A stretch of DNA of 5,612 bases from an uncultured Oscillospiraceae bacterium (GTDB taxonomy: Bacteria; Bacillota; Clostridia; Oscillospirales; Oscillospiraceae): the NCBI GenBank assembly GCA_949093475.1, contig CARXAY010000091.1, forward strand, positions 1 to 5,612. The letters run 5' to 3'. The first letter of the stretch is position 1. The number at the start of each line of letters is the position of its first letter. Below are positions 1-5,351 of this stretch, in pieces. Position numbers and translations under genes: made by a program. The notes below the pieces were generated by a model. The model had not been told where the DNA came from. It ran no database searches and saw nothing but the letters and a program-made list of their open reading frames with translations.

Positions 1-581
1 GCTATCACTTTTTTGCCCTTATGTCCCGGATGCGCTACATCGGCCGCTGGGGACTGATGCGAAGCGTGGAACAGGAGAATGTCAGCGAGCACTCCCACAT
101 GGTGGCGGTGCTGGCCCACGCGCTGGCGGTCATCGAAAACGAGAAGTTCGGCGGCGCGCTGGACGTGGGGGAGGTGACCGTCGCCGCCCTCTACCACGAC
201 GCGCCGGAGATTTTGACCGGAGACCTGCCCACCCCGGTGAAGTACTTTAACCCGGAGATCAAAACCGCCTACAAGGCGGTGGAGCAGACCTCGGCGGAGC
301 GGCTGTTGTCCCTTCTGCCCCAAGAGTTTCAGGACATTTACCGCCCCTACGTCAGCGAGACGTGCCCCCCCGAGGTGGAGCGGGTGGTGAAGGCCGCCGA
401 CAAGCTCTCGGCGTACATCAAGTGCGTGGAGGAGACCAAGGCGGGCAACCACGAGTTTGACGACGCCCTCAAGCAGGTGGGGGCGGCGCTGGAGGAAAAT
501 CCCCTGAAAAGTCTGCACTATTTCATGGAAAACTTCCTCCCCGCCTTTGGATTGACGTTGGATCAGCTGCAAAATCATTGA
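1..581 (+). CDS. yfbR: 5'-deoxynucleotidase, YfbR-type HD-domain phosphohydrolase (5' end cut by window)
   Basis: Metal-dependent HD phosphohydrolase. The E. coli family member YfbR removes phosphate from deoxynucleoside 5'-monophosphates in the cytoplasm. An internal ATG lies at 21, but the frame stays open upstream and reads YHFFAL from base 3. This matches the SHFFAH opening of E. coli YfbR, so the true start lies only a few codons outside the window. Numbering from the internal Met, family landmarks are RW (9-10), ENVSEHS (19-25, His24), the HD pair in YHDAPEILTGDLPTPVKYF (His59-Asp60), and AADKLSAY with Asp127, which is the expected third metal-binding position. The length to the TGA also fits the family. 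The ACT gene follows after 19 nt, which suggests co-transcription. Substrate specificity is inferred from the family, not visible here. Confidence 0.93.
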   Translation, partial: YHFFALMSRMRYIGRWGLMRSVEQENVSEHSHMVAVLAHALAVIENEKFGGALDVGEVTVAALYHDAPEILTGDLPTPVKYFNPEIKTAYKAVEQTSAERLLSLLPQEFQDIYRPYVSETCPPEVERVVKAADKLSAYIKCVEETKAGNHEFDDALKQVGAALEENPLKSLHYFMENFLPAFGLTLDQLQNH

Positions 582-584
582 CCC

Positions 585-591
585 AAGGAGG
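585..591 (+). promoter_or_regulatory. Ribosome binding site of the ACT-domain gene
   Basis: A full AAGGAGG lies 9 nt before the ATG at 601. It starts just after the upstream stop codon and fixes the start of the small ACT gene. Confidence 0.9.
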
Positions 592-600
592 TACATTGTT

Positions 601-870
601 ATGAGAGCCATTGTTACCGTCATCGGCAAGGATCAGGTGGGCATCATCGCCGCCGTCTGCGCCAAGCTGTCCGCCCACGGGGTGAACGTGCTGGACATCA
701 GCCAGACCGTATTGCAGGAGTATTTCACCATGATCATGCTGGTGGACGCGTCCCAGAGCGACCTGCCCTTCGCCCAGCTGGCCGAGGTGCTGGAAGCCGA
801 GGGCGCGGAGAAAAACCTCTCCATCCGCATCCAGCGGGAGGACATCTTCAACGCCATGCACCGCATTTGA
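601..870 (+). CDS. Stand-alone ACT-domain protein, UPF0237 family
   Basis: An 89-residue protein that is essentially one ACT domain, a small-molecule-binding regulatory fold. It opens with MRAIVTVIGKDQVGIIAAV; the GKDQVGI turn is the typical ACT ligand-loop segment. The stretch NVLDISQTVLQEYFTMIMLVD (about residues 29-49) is the UPF0237 hallmark, as in S. pneumoniae SP0238. The C-terminal part IRIQREDIFNAMHRI also fits, and the length matches the usual 88-90 residues. No catalytic domain is fused to it. It probably senses an amino acid or similar ligand, but neither ligand nor target is known. Its usual chromosomal partner, a UPF0210/DUF711 protein, lies 2.7 kb downstream instead of directly next to it. 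A strong terminator 11 nt after the stop ends the transcript. Confidence 0.93.
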   Translation: MRAIVTVIGKDQVGIIAAVCAKLSAHGVNVLDISQTVLQEYFTMIMLVDASQSDLPFAQLAEVLEAEGAEKNLSIRIQREDIFNAMHRI

Positions 871-881
871 GCGGGGGAATG

Positions 882-914
882 AAAAAGGGACGGCCAATTG
901 GCCGTCCCTTTTTT
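882..914. terminator. Two-way intrinsic terminator between ACT gene and SLH-WG gene
   Basis: A perfect 11-bp inverted repeat, GGGACGGCCAA/TTGGCCGTCCC (887-908), has five A on its left and six T on its right. It can therefore end the plus-strand yfbR-ACT transcript and also the minus-strand SLH-WG transcript arriving from the right. For the latter this implies a 3' untranslated region of about 150-180 nt. Confidence 0.92.
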
Positions 915-916
915 AA

Positions 917-1032
917 GCCCCCTTTTGAAAGGGGGTGGCAGACGCGGAGCGTCTGACGGGGGATTGCTCGGCACAGCACAAGTTCACAATCCCCAGTCAG
1001 CCTTCGGCTGACAGCCCCTTTCCAAAGGGGCC
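917..1032. repeat. Imperfect inverted repeat with nested hairpins (REP/MITE-like element)
   Basis: The left arm (917-966) and the right arm (987-1032) are near reverse complements around a 20-nt spacer. Each arm itself holds two small hairpins. On the left these are CCCCCTTTTGAAAGGGGG and a GCAGACGC/GCGTCTG stem; on the right GTCAGCC-TTC-GGCTGAC and GCCCCTTTCCAAAGGGGC. The outer ends GGGGATTG/CAATCCCC match exactly. It has no coding potential. It resembles the short palindromic interspersed repeats of GC-rich Clostridia; its copy number cannot be judged from one window. It lies in the 3' untranslated region of the SLH-WG gene and would fold there. Confidence 0.7.
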
Positions 1033-1063
1033 CACGGGCCAGCCCGTTTTGCGTGGTTTGCGC

Positions 1064-3229
1064 TTACGCGTGGAGGAGATACCAGGTGGTGTTGAAGCGG
1101 CAGGCGTAGTACCCCTCGCCCAGCTCCTTGATCTCGTCGTAGTACATATTGTTCTTGTAGTACTCAATGACGGGCGTCCAGCCGGTGATGTTGTTGCCGT
1201 AGGCGACAATGGGTTTGCCAGCGTCGCTCTGGCGGATCGCGTACACCTTGTTCTCGGGCCGGGCGTAGAACTCCTTATCCTTCTCCGCTTGGTACTCCTT
1301 GTACGCTGCCTCGGCTTCGGCGTCAGAATCATAAATGGGCTTGCTCAACTCCCCGGTCTCGTCCCAGATGCCGTAAGAATATTCCGTGTGCGTGCCGTCC
1401 TCGTCCTCCCAAATCTGACAGTCGTAATAATAGTGACCGGTGGAGTAATAGGTACGAGGGCCAAACACCTTTCCTGCGTTGGTCAGGAGGTACATTTCGT
1501 CCTCGTCGATCCAAGTCAAGCAGGGGCCTTTGCACGTTACGTTCCGGACTGTCCCGTTTTTCTGGAATAAAACACCCGTGTCTTCTGTCATATTATATAT
1601 ACGGCAGAAAAACGCCCCAGTGTCTTCGTAGACCTCCAGATAGGGTTCGAACTGGTACGAAGACCTATAACCATCATGATACGTTCCCGTATGCAGCACC
1701 CCGGTGGCATCTCCAACTACCACCGTGTCGGGGTGGTCAATCCCAGTCCCTGTGAACCCGGCGAAATAGCCTCCGTTGAAGACAAATTTGCTGTACGTCC
1801 CGGGGGCGATCAACTCACCAGCTTCGCCCACAAGGCCCACCTGACTGCCGTACTTCACCATGGCAAAGGGTTGGTATTCCGCCAGCTCCACGCTGTCATA
1901 CACCGCTTCGGTAATCTTTTTACCACCCACGGCCACGGCATATTTGTTCCCCTCCTTGACGGCCAGCAAGGGGTTGCCGAGTGCCCAATAGAAACCTTCT
2001 GCAAAATGACCCAGCTTTGCGCCGTTCAGGTCGTATATGTCTGCGCCGCCCTCGCTCAAGCGGCCAGATATATAAACCCCGTTTGACTGGATATTGCTGC
2101 TCCAACTGCGATAATCGTATTGGATGGGGATGATGACCTTGCCAGCGGAATTGGCGACGCCCACTTTGTCATTTTGTTTCACCGTGTAGAGACCTGTCAC
2201 GTCGTAACCTCTTATGTCAGGCAAGGAGTCGATAGAATCATAAATGTAACCGGACACCAGCTTCCCGTTGCTTACAAAAGCGTATTTGTTCTCTTTTCTG
2301 GCGTAGGTATTTGTCAACCAATCCTGCTCTACGGGAACGACCGCCGCCCCGGCGGTGTTGATCAGGCCGTACAGGCCGAATATGCCGCCGTTCTTATTCA
2401 CCACGGCGTAGCCGCCCTCAAAGTCCTCCGCGCTGTCATACTGGGCGGGGATGACGGCGTTGCCGTTGCCGTCCAGATAGCCCCATTTTTTGGAGGTGGG
2501 GTCTTGGTAGGCCAGCCGTCCGTTGGACATTTTGCGGTCAGACCGATACCCGCCGAGCAGCTCGGGGGCTTGCCGCTGGCTCAACGGCTTGAGGTTCAGG
2601 GTCTTGCGCTGGGCGGGGTCGGCGCAGCGGGCCACGATGGCGGCCACCTCGGCCCGGGTGATGTAGGCGTAGGGCTGGAACATTCCGTAATCGTCGCTGC
2701 CGGTGAACACCCCGGCGATGTAGAGGTCAAAAATGGCCTGTGCGTACTCGTTGCCCATGTTCACGTCGGGGAGGGCGGAGACGGAGTTGATGGCCTTCCA
2801 CTGGTCGTCAGGCAAAGCGGCGCGGATGACCCCGGCCATTTCGGCGCGGGTGGCGTTGCGGGTGTAGCTGTCAAACTGGCCGTCGGTAATGAGCTTGTTT
2901 TTGATGCAGTAGTCCACCGCGTTTTGATACCAAGCCCCGGTGGACGTGGGCAGAGAGCCGCTGCCGCCGTGGGACAGGCTGTGCATCCGCCCGGCGACGG
3001 TGAGGGCCTCGGCCACGGTGAACATCCCGCCGGGGTTAAAGGTGGTGGCGCTGCTGCCGTTCATCAGGTTCAGCTCAAAGACCTTTTTCACGCTGGCGGC
3101 GTACCACGCGTTAGCGGCCACATCGGTGAACTGCCCGGGGGTGTACGTCTTGGTGGTGGGGAAGGCCGCTCCCGCGCTGCCCACCAGCAGCGCGCCGACC
3201 AAGATCAAGGTCAGCAATCTCTTTCTCAT
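1064..3229 (-). CDS. Secreted SLH-domain and WG-repeat surface protein
   Basis: A 721-residue putative surface protein. It starts with a signal peptide (MRKR, then a hydrophobic core to about residue 20, likely cut near SAGA/AAFP). Three SLH domains follow at about 33-83, 98-138 and 152-203. The second and third carry ATRAE and ITRAE motifs; the first has a degenerate TVAE. SLH domains normally hold proteins to pyruvylated cell-wall polysaccharide. From about residue 236 on there are divergent WG-type beta repeats: KKWGYLDGNGNAVIPAQYD (248-266), GLYGLINTAGAAVVPV (285-300), DKVGVANSAGKVIIPIQYD (354-372), SQVGLVGEAGELIAP (462-476) and YSYGIWDETGELSKPIYD (617-634). Their ligand is unknown. The frame is open for 94 codons further upstream, but the ATG at 3229 is chosen because of its signal peptide and AAGGAGG site. 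It runs toward, and lies between, the usually adjacent ACT and DUF711 genes. Confidence 0.9.
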   Translation of the reverse strand: MRKRLLTLILVGALLVGSAGAAFPTTKTYTPGQFTDVAANAWYAASVKKVFELNLMNGSSATTFNPGGMFTVAEALTVAGRMHSLSHGGSGSLPTSTGAWYQNAVDYCIKNKLITDGQFDSYTRNATRAEMAGVIRAALPDDQWKAINSVSALPDVNMGNEYAQAIFDLYIAGVFTGSDDYGMFQPYAYITRAEVAAIVARCADPAQRKTLNLKPLSQRQAPELLGGYRSDRKMSNGRLAYQDPTSKKWGYLDGNGNAVIPAQYDSAEDFEGGYAVVNKNGGIFGLYGLINTAGAAVVPVEQDWLTNTYARKENKYAFVSNGKLVSGYIYDSIDSLPDIRGYDVTGLYTVKQNDKVGVANSAGKVIIPIQYDYRSWSSNIQSNGVYISGRLSEGGADIYDLNGAKLGHFAEGFYWALGNPLLAVKEGNKYAVAVGGKKITEAVYDSVELAEYQPFAMVKYGSQVGLVGEAGELIAPGTYSKFVFNGGYFAGFTGTGIDHPDTVVVGDATGVLHTGTYHDGYRSSYQFEPYLEVYEDTGAFFCRIYNMTEDTGVLFQKNGTVRNVTCKGPCLTWIDEDEMYLLTNAGKVFGPRTYYSTGHYYYDCQIWEDEDGTHTEYSYGIWDETGELSKPIYDSDAEAEAAYKEYQAEKDKEFYARPENKVYAIRQSDAGKPIVAYGNNITGWTPVIEYYKNNMYYDEIKELGEGYYACRFNTTWYLLHA

Positions 3230-3236
3230 CTTTTTT

Positions 3237-3243
3237 CCTCCTT
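3237..3243 (-). promoter_or_regulatory. Ribosome binding site of the SLH-WG gene
   Basis: On the minus strand AAGGAGG stands 7 nt before the ATG at 3229. It decides the start against the much longer open frame beginning near 3511, whose extra 94 residues would come before a signal peptide. Confidence 0.92.
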
Positions 3244-3302
3244 GTTTTCTTGCGGCGGGAAGGGGGGCTTGCGCCCCCCAAGGCCCATACCGCAAGGAAA
3301 AC
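3244..3302 (-). promoter_or_regulatory. Large hairpin just upstream of the SLH-WG ribosome binding site
   Basis: On the minus strand GTTTTCCTTGCGG near 3302 pairs with CCGCAAGAAAAC near 3244, giving 12 bp with one bulged base. Inside it sits a GGGGGGC-GCAA-GCCCCCC hairpin with a GNRA-type loop. The outer stem ends right at the AAGGAGG site, so its folding could affect ribosome access or stabilise the mRNA 5' end. The left strand of this stem overlaps the T-rich tail of the preceding terminator hairpin. The role is inferred; the base pairing is seen. Confidence 0.6.
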
Positions 3303-3345
3303 AAAAATCGTGCCGCGCGGGCAGTAAGACCCGACACAGCACGAT
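3298..3345 (-). terminator. Intrinsic terminator inside the SLH-WG leader (candidate attenuator)
   Basis: On the minus strand ATCGTGCTGTGT pairs with GCGCGGCACGAT (12 bp including G-U pairs), with a few more pairs near a loop around CTTACT. TTTTTGTTTT follows directly. It lies between the predicted promoter and the start codon of the SLH-WG gene. It would therefore stop transcription before the gene unless an alternative fold or a protein prevents it. It has no T-run on the plus strand. Confidence 0.75.
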
Positions 3346-3507
3346 CAAACAGCAACACAACCTGTTTCCCCCTTGCCAAAAAGGACTGGACAGGGTACAA
3401 TAACAGACGGTGCAGAGCTTTTCTGTTGTGTGGGTGGGACGTCACCCGCATAGGTCTCCGGGGAGTTGCCGCTCCCCGGGGACTGCCACTATTCTGTTTT
3501 CCTTGAC
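3303..3507 (-). ncRNA. Candidate structured leader RNA of the SLH-WG gene (unassigned riboswitch, attenuator or small RNA)
   Basis: About 205 nt lie between the predicted minus-strand start near 3507 and the leader terminator. In transcript order the hairpins are: CCGGGGAG-CGGCAA-CTCCCCGG (3458-3479), extended by three more pairs past a mismatch; GGGTG-ACGTCC-CACCC (3432-3447); AACAGA/TCTGTT (3402-3427); AAACAG/CTGTTT (3347-3367); then the terminator. The loop of the fourth hairpin contains GTTGTGT, which can pair with ACACAAC at 3425-3431, a possible 7-bp long-range contact or switch. I could not match it to the consensus of c-di-GMP, c-di-AMP, T-box, SAM, TPP, cobalamin or ZTP elements from memory. 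There is no convincing ORF inside it. It could equally be a stand-alone small RNA with read-through. Confidence 0.5.
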
Positions 3508-3530
3508 GCAACCATTCTACTCCATATTTT
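3503..3530 (+). promoter_or_regulatory. Probable promoter of the DUF711 gene
   Basis: TTGACG (3503-3508) and TATTTT (3525-3530) are 16 nt apart on the plus strand. The -35 is good and the -10 is weak. It would give a leader of about 60 nt before the ATG at 3599. Because a terminator and a convergent gene separate it from the ACT gene, the DUF711 gene needs its own promoter, and this is the best candidate seen. Confidence 0.5.
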
Positions 3531-3542
3531 TGCCGTTGGCAA
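3514..3542 (-). promoter_or_regulatory. Promoter of the SLH-WG gene (minus strand)
   Basis: On the minus strand TTGCCA (3542-3537) and TAGAAT (3519-3514) are exactly 17 nt apart, each with five of six consensus bases. The predicted start near 3507 gives a leader of about 280 nt. The -10 context GTAGAATG is the same 8 bases found at the ferredoxin promoter. Confidence 0.75.
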
Positions 3543-3545
3543 GTA

Positions 3546-3557
3546 TTTTTGCAAAAA
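3546..3557. promoter_or_regulatory. Perfect 12-bp palindrome near the divergent promoters (possible operator)
   Basis: TTTTTGCAAAAA is a perfect palindrome just upstream of the minus-strand -35 and within the predicted plus-strand leader. Next to it, TTGCC-GTT-GGCAA (3530-3542) forms a short hairpin or dyad over the minus -35. Either could be a regulator site. No regulator is encoded in the window, so this is only suggestive. Confidence 0.3.
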
Positions 3558-3582
3558 CCCCGAAAAAACAGACGGACACACC

Positions 3583-3589
3583 AAAGGAG
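3583..3589 (+). promoter_or_regulatory. Ribosome binding site of the DUF711 gene
   Basis: AAAGGAG lies 9 nt before the ATG at 3599. A second in-frame ATG at 3605 is 15 nt away and less likely. The site rules out the longer open frame that starts at 3410. Confidence 0.85.
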
Positions 3590-3598
3590 CGACCCGCC

Positions 3599-4963
3599 AT
3601 GCCAATGTTTAACCAGTCCGAGATCTTAGACACCATCCGCATGATCGACCAGCAGCATTTGGACATCCGCACCATCACCATGGGGGTGTCCCTGCTGGAC
3701 TGCGCCGACCCGAACCCTGCGCGGGCCTGCCAAAAAATCTACGACAAGCTGTGCGCCAAGGCGGAAAAATTAGTCCCCACCGGGGAGGCCATCGAGCGGG
3801 AGTTCGGCATCCCCATCGTCAACAAGCGGCTTTCGGTCACCCCCATCGCGCTGGTGGCCGCCGCCAGCGAGACGGACAGCTATGTACCCTTCGCCGCGGC
3901 GCTGGACAGGGCCGCCAAGGCCGTGGGGGTGAACTTCATCGGCGGATTTTCCGCGCTGGTGCAAAAGGGCTTCACCGCCGCCGACCGAAAGCTGATCGCC
4001 TCCATCCCGGAGGCCCTCGCCACCACGGACATGGTCTGTTCCAGCGTCAACGTCGGCTCGACCAAGGCGGGCATTGACATGGACGCGGTGGCTCTCATGG
4101 GACGGATCATCAAGGAGACCGCCGCCAAAACCGCCGACCGGGCGGGGTTTGGCTGCGCCAAGTTAGTGGTGTTCTGCAACGCCGTGGAGGACAACCCCTT
4201 CATGGCCGGGGCGTTCCACGGCGTGGGGGAGGCCGAGTGCGTCATCAACGTGGGGGTGTCCGGGCCGGGCGTCGTCCACCACGCCCTGCAGAGCGTGAAG
4301 GGGCAGCCCTTCGACGTGGTGGCGGAGACGGTGAAAAAGACCGCCTTCCGCATCACCCGCATGGGCCAGCTTGTGGCGCAGGAGGCCAGCCGGAGGCTGG
4401 ACGTGCCCTTTGGCATCGTCGATCTCTCCCTTGCGCCCACCCCCGCCGTGGGGGACAGCGTGGCCCGCATTTTGGAGGAGATGGGGCTGGAGACCTGCGG
4501 CACCCACGGCACGACGGCGGCGCTGGCCCTTTTGAACGACGCGGTGAAGAAGGGCGGCGTGATGGCCAGCTCCAGCGTGGGCGGCCTTTCCGGGGCGTTT
4601 ATCCCCGTGAGCGAGGACGAGGGCATGATCGCCGCCGCCCAAAGCGGCGTGCTGACGCTGGAGAAGTTGGAGGCCATGACCTGCGTGTGCAGCGTGGGCC
4701 TTGATATGATCGCCGTCCCCGGCGACACCAGCGCGGAGACCCTCTCCGCCATTCTGGCCGACGAAGCGGCCATCGGCATGGTGAACTCCAAGACCACCGC
4801 CGTGCGCCTCATCCCCGCGCCGGGGAAGAAGGTGGGGGATATGGTGGAGTTCGGCGGACTGTTGGGCAGCGCGCCGGTCATGCCGGTACATACCCAGAGC
4901 GCGGCGGCCTTTATCGCCCGCGGCGGCCGCATCCCCGCCCCCATGCAGAGCTTGAAGAATTGA
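3599..4963 (+). CDS. UPF0210/DUF711 family protein ('PFL family')
   Basis: A 454-residue cytoplasmic protein of unknown function, close to the usual family length of about 445-455. It aligns from memory along its whole length with S. pneumoniae SP0239. Clear family blocks are LDIRTITMGVSLLDC (about 21-35), GIPIVNKRLSVTPIAL (70-85), FIGGFSALVQKGF, VCSSVNVGSTKAGI, NAVEDNPFMAGAFHGVGE (194-211), FGIVDLSLAPTPAVGDSVAR, GTHGTTAALALLND, GGLSGAFIPVSEDEGMIAA, CSVGLDMIAVPGDT (from 364) and the C-terminal RGGRIPAP (441-448). Databases often name it for a fold related to pyruvate formate-lyase, but the glycyl-radical signature RVxG(F/W/Y) is absent, so PFL activity should not be assumed. It normally sits directly after a UPF0237 ACT gene; here that partner is at 601-870, beyond an inserted convergent gene. 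The ACT protein may sense a ligand for it, which is inference. Confidence 0.95.
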   Translation: MPMFNQSEILDTIRMIDQQHLDIRTITMGVSLLDCADPNPARACQKIYDKLCAKAEKLVPTGEAIEREFGIPIVNKRLSVTPIALVAAASETDSYVPFAAALDRAAKAVGVNFIGGFSALVQKGFTAADRKLIASIPEALATTDMVCSSVNVGSTKAGIDMDAVALMGRIIKETAAKTADRAGFGCAKLVVFCNAVEDNPFMAGAFHGVGEAECVINVGVSGPGVVHHALQSVKGQPFDVVAETVKKTAFRITRMGQLVAQEASRRLDVPFGIVDLSLAPTPAVGDSVARILEEMGLETCGTHGTTAALALLNDAVKKGGVMASSSVGGLSGAFIPVSEDEGMIAAAQSGVLTLEKLEAMTCVCSVGLDMIAVPGDTSAETLSAILADEAAIGMVNSKTTAVRLIPAPGKKVGDMVEFGGLLGSAPVMPVHTQSAAAFIARGGRIPAPMQSLKN

Positions 4964-4968
4964 TGTAG

Positions 4969-4989
4969 GGGCGCACACAGTGTGCGCCC
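4969..4989. repeat. Short palindromic repeat GGGCGCACA-CAG-TGTGCGCCC
   Basis: A perfect 9-bp inverted repeat with a 3-nt loop begins 5 nt after the DUF711 stop. It has no T-run of its own. The motif resembles short palindromes scattered through intergenic regions of GC-rich Clostridia. It would form a hairpin in the DUF711 mRNA tail just ahead of the true terminator. Its copy number is not testable here. Confidence 0.6.
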
Positions 4990-4998
4990 GGTATAGGC

Positions 4999-5034
4999 GC
5001 AAAAAAGCGGCTGCGTGTGCAGCCGCTTTTTTGC
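4999..5034. terminator. Two-way intrinsic terminator between DUF711 and ferredoxin genes
   Basis: GCAAAAAAGCGGCTGC, loop GTGT, GCAGCCGCTTTTTTGC forms a perfect 16-bp inverted repeat with six A on the left and six T on the right. It serves the plus-strand DUF711 gene and the minus-strand ferredoxin gene, which converge on it (stop codons at 4963 and 5056). Confidence 0.95.
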
Positions 5035-5055
5035 ATAATTGATATGGGGATGTAA

Positions 5056-5226
5056 TCAGCCCTGAGAAATCGCGCCCACGGGGCAGTTGGCAGCGCAGTT
5101 GCCGCAGTCGATGCAAGCGCCGGCATCGATGACGTACTGGCCGTCGCCCATGGAGATCGCGCCCACGGGGCAGCCGCCCTCGCAAGTGCCGCAGCTGATG
5201 CAGTCACCGCCGATCTTATAAGCCAT
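5056..5226 (-). CDS. 2[4Fe-4S] clostridial-type ferredoxin
   Basis: A 56-residue, acidic, low-potential electron carrier. Eight cysteines lie in two classic CxxCxxCxxxCP sets: Cys9, 12, 15, 19 and Cys38, 41, 44, 48. They are related by internal duplication, since both halves end in CPVGAIS. The length is standard for clostridial ferredoxins. In anaerobes such proteins pass electrons between pyruvate:ferredoxin oxidoreductase, hydrogenase, Rnf and similar enzymes; the partner here is not shown. The start at 5226 (MAYKI) is chosen over an ATG 12 codons upstream because GGAGGTG stands 8 nt before it. It is a single-gene unit with its own promoter at 5290-5318 and a shared terminator at 4999-5034. 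Confidence 0.97.
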   Translation of the reverse strand: MAYKIGGDCISCGTCEGGCPVGAISMGDGQYVIDAGACIDCGNCAANCPVGAISQG

Positions 5227-5232
5227 TGAAAA

Positions 5233-5240
5233 CACCTCCG
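5233..5240 (-). promoter_or_regulatory. Ribosome binding site of the ferredoxin gene
   Basis: On the minus strand CGGAGGTG lies just before the ATG at 5226, with GGAGG 8 nt away. It sits inside the upstream-extended frame and so decides for the 56-residue product. Confidence 0.88.
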
Positions 5241-5264
5241 TTCCATTCCAAATGAGTGCCACAA

Positions 5265-5282
5265 AACAGCACGTTTGCTGTT
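5265..5282 (-). other. Hairpin at the predicted 5' end of the ferredoxin mRNA
   Basis: On the minus strand AACAGCA-AACG-TGCTGTT gives a 7-bp stem right at the predicted transcript start. Such a 5' hairpin could protect a short, highly expressed mRNA; that role is inferred. Only TTTTG follows it, which is too weak for a terminator. Confidence 0.45.
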
Positions 5283-5289
5283 CAAGGTC

Positions 5290-5318
5290 ATTCTACAACA
5301 ACCCCGTCAAAAAATCAA
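5290..5318 (-). promoter_or_regulatory. Promoter of the ferredoxin gene
   Basis: On the minus strand TTGATT (5318-5313) and TAGAAT (5295-5290) are exactly 17 nt apart. The -10 hexamer and its flanks (GTAGAATG) repeat those of the SLH-WG promoter. The predicted start near 5283 gives a leader of about 57 nt. Confidence 0.7.
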
Positions 5319-5351
5319 CGATAAATTTTGGGAGAACGCAAGCAAGACCGA

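Noticed and set aside
1034..1050. Small hairpin ACGGGC-CA-GCCCGT followed by TTTT
   Set aside because: The loop is too short and the T-run is on the plus strand, where no gene needs it; the terminator at 882-914 already serves both sides.
2120..3403. Long plus-strand open frame of 427 codons opposite the SLH-WG gene
   Set aside because: No ribosome binding site, and low-complexity Gly/Val/Ala/His-rich translation typical of the antisense of a GC-rich gene. The minus strand has a signal peptide, SLH domains and WG repeats.
3303..3507. Assignment of the leader to a known class (c-di-GMP, c-di-AMP, T-box, SAM, 6S RNA, SRP RNA)
   Set aside because: None of the conserved core sequences I remember for these classes is present, so it is left unassigned.
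3230..3511. 94-residue N-terminal extension of the SLH-WG protein
   Set aside because: It would put a long basic segment before a clear signal peptide; the AAGGAGG site and the leader terminator point to the start at 3229.
3410..3598. 63-residue N-terminal extension of the DUF711 protein
   Set aside because: It lies across the promoter region. The AAAGGAG site and family alignment favour the ATG at 3599.
3880..4944. Minus-strand open frame of 354 codons opposite the DUF711 gene
   Set aside because: Antisense shadow of a strongly conserved family; no ribosome site and no recognisable domain.
4163..5185. Minus-strand open frame of 340 codons covering the ferredoxin and the end of DUF711
   Set aside because: Arg/His/Gly-rich out-of-frame translation that crosses a strong terminator.
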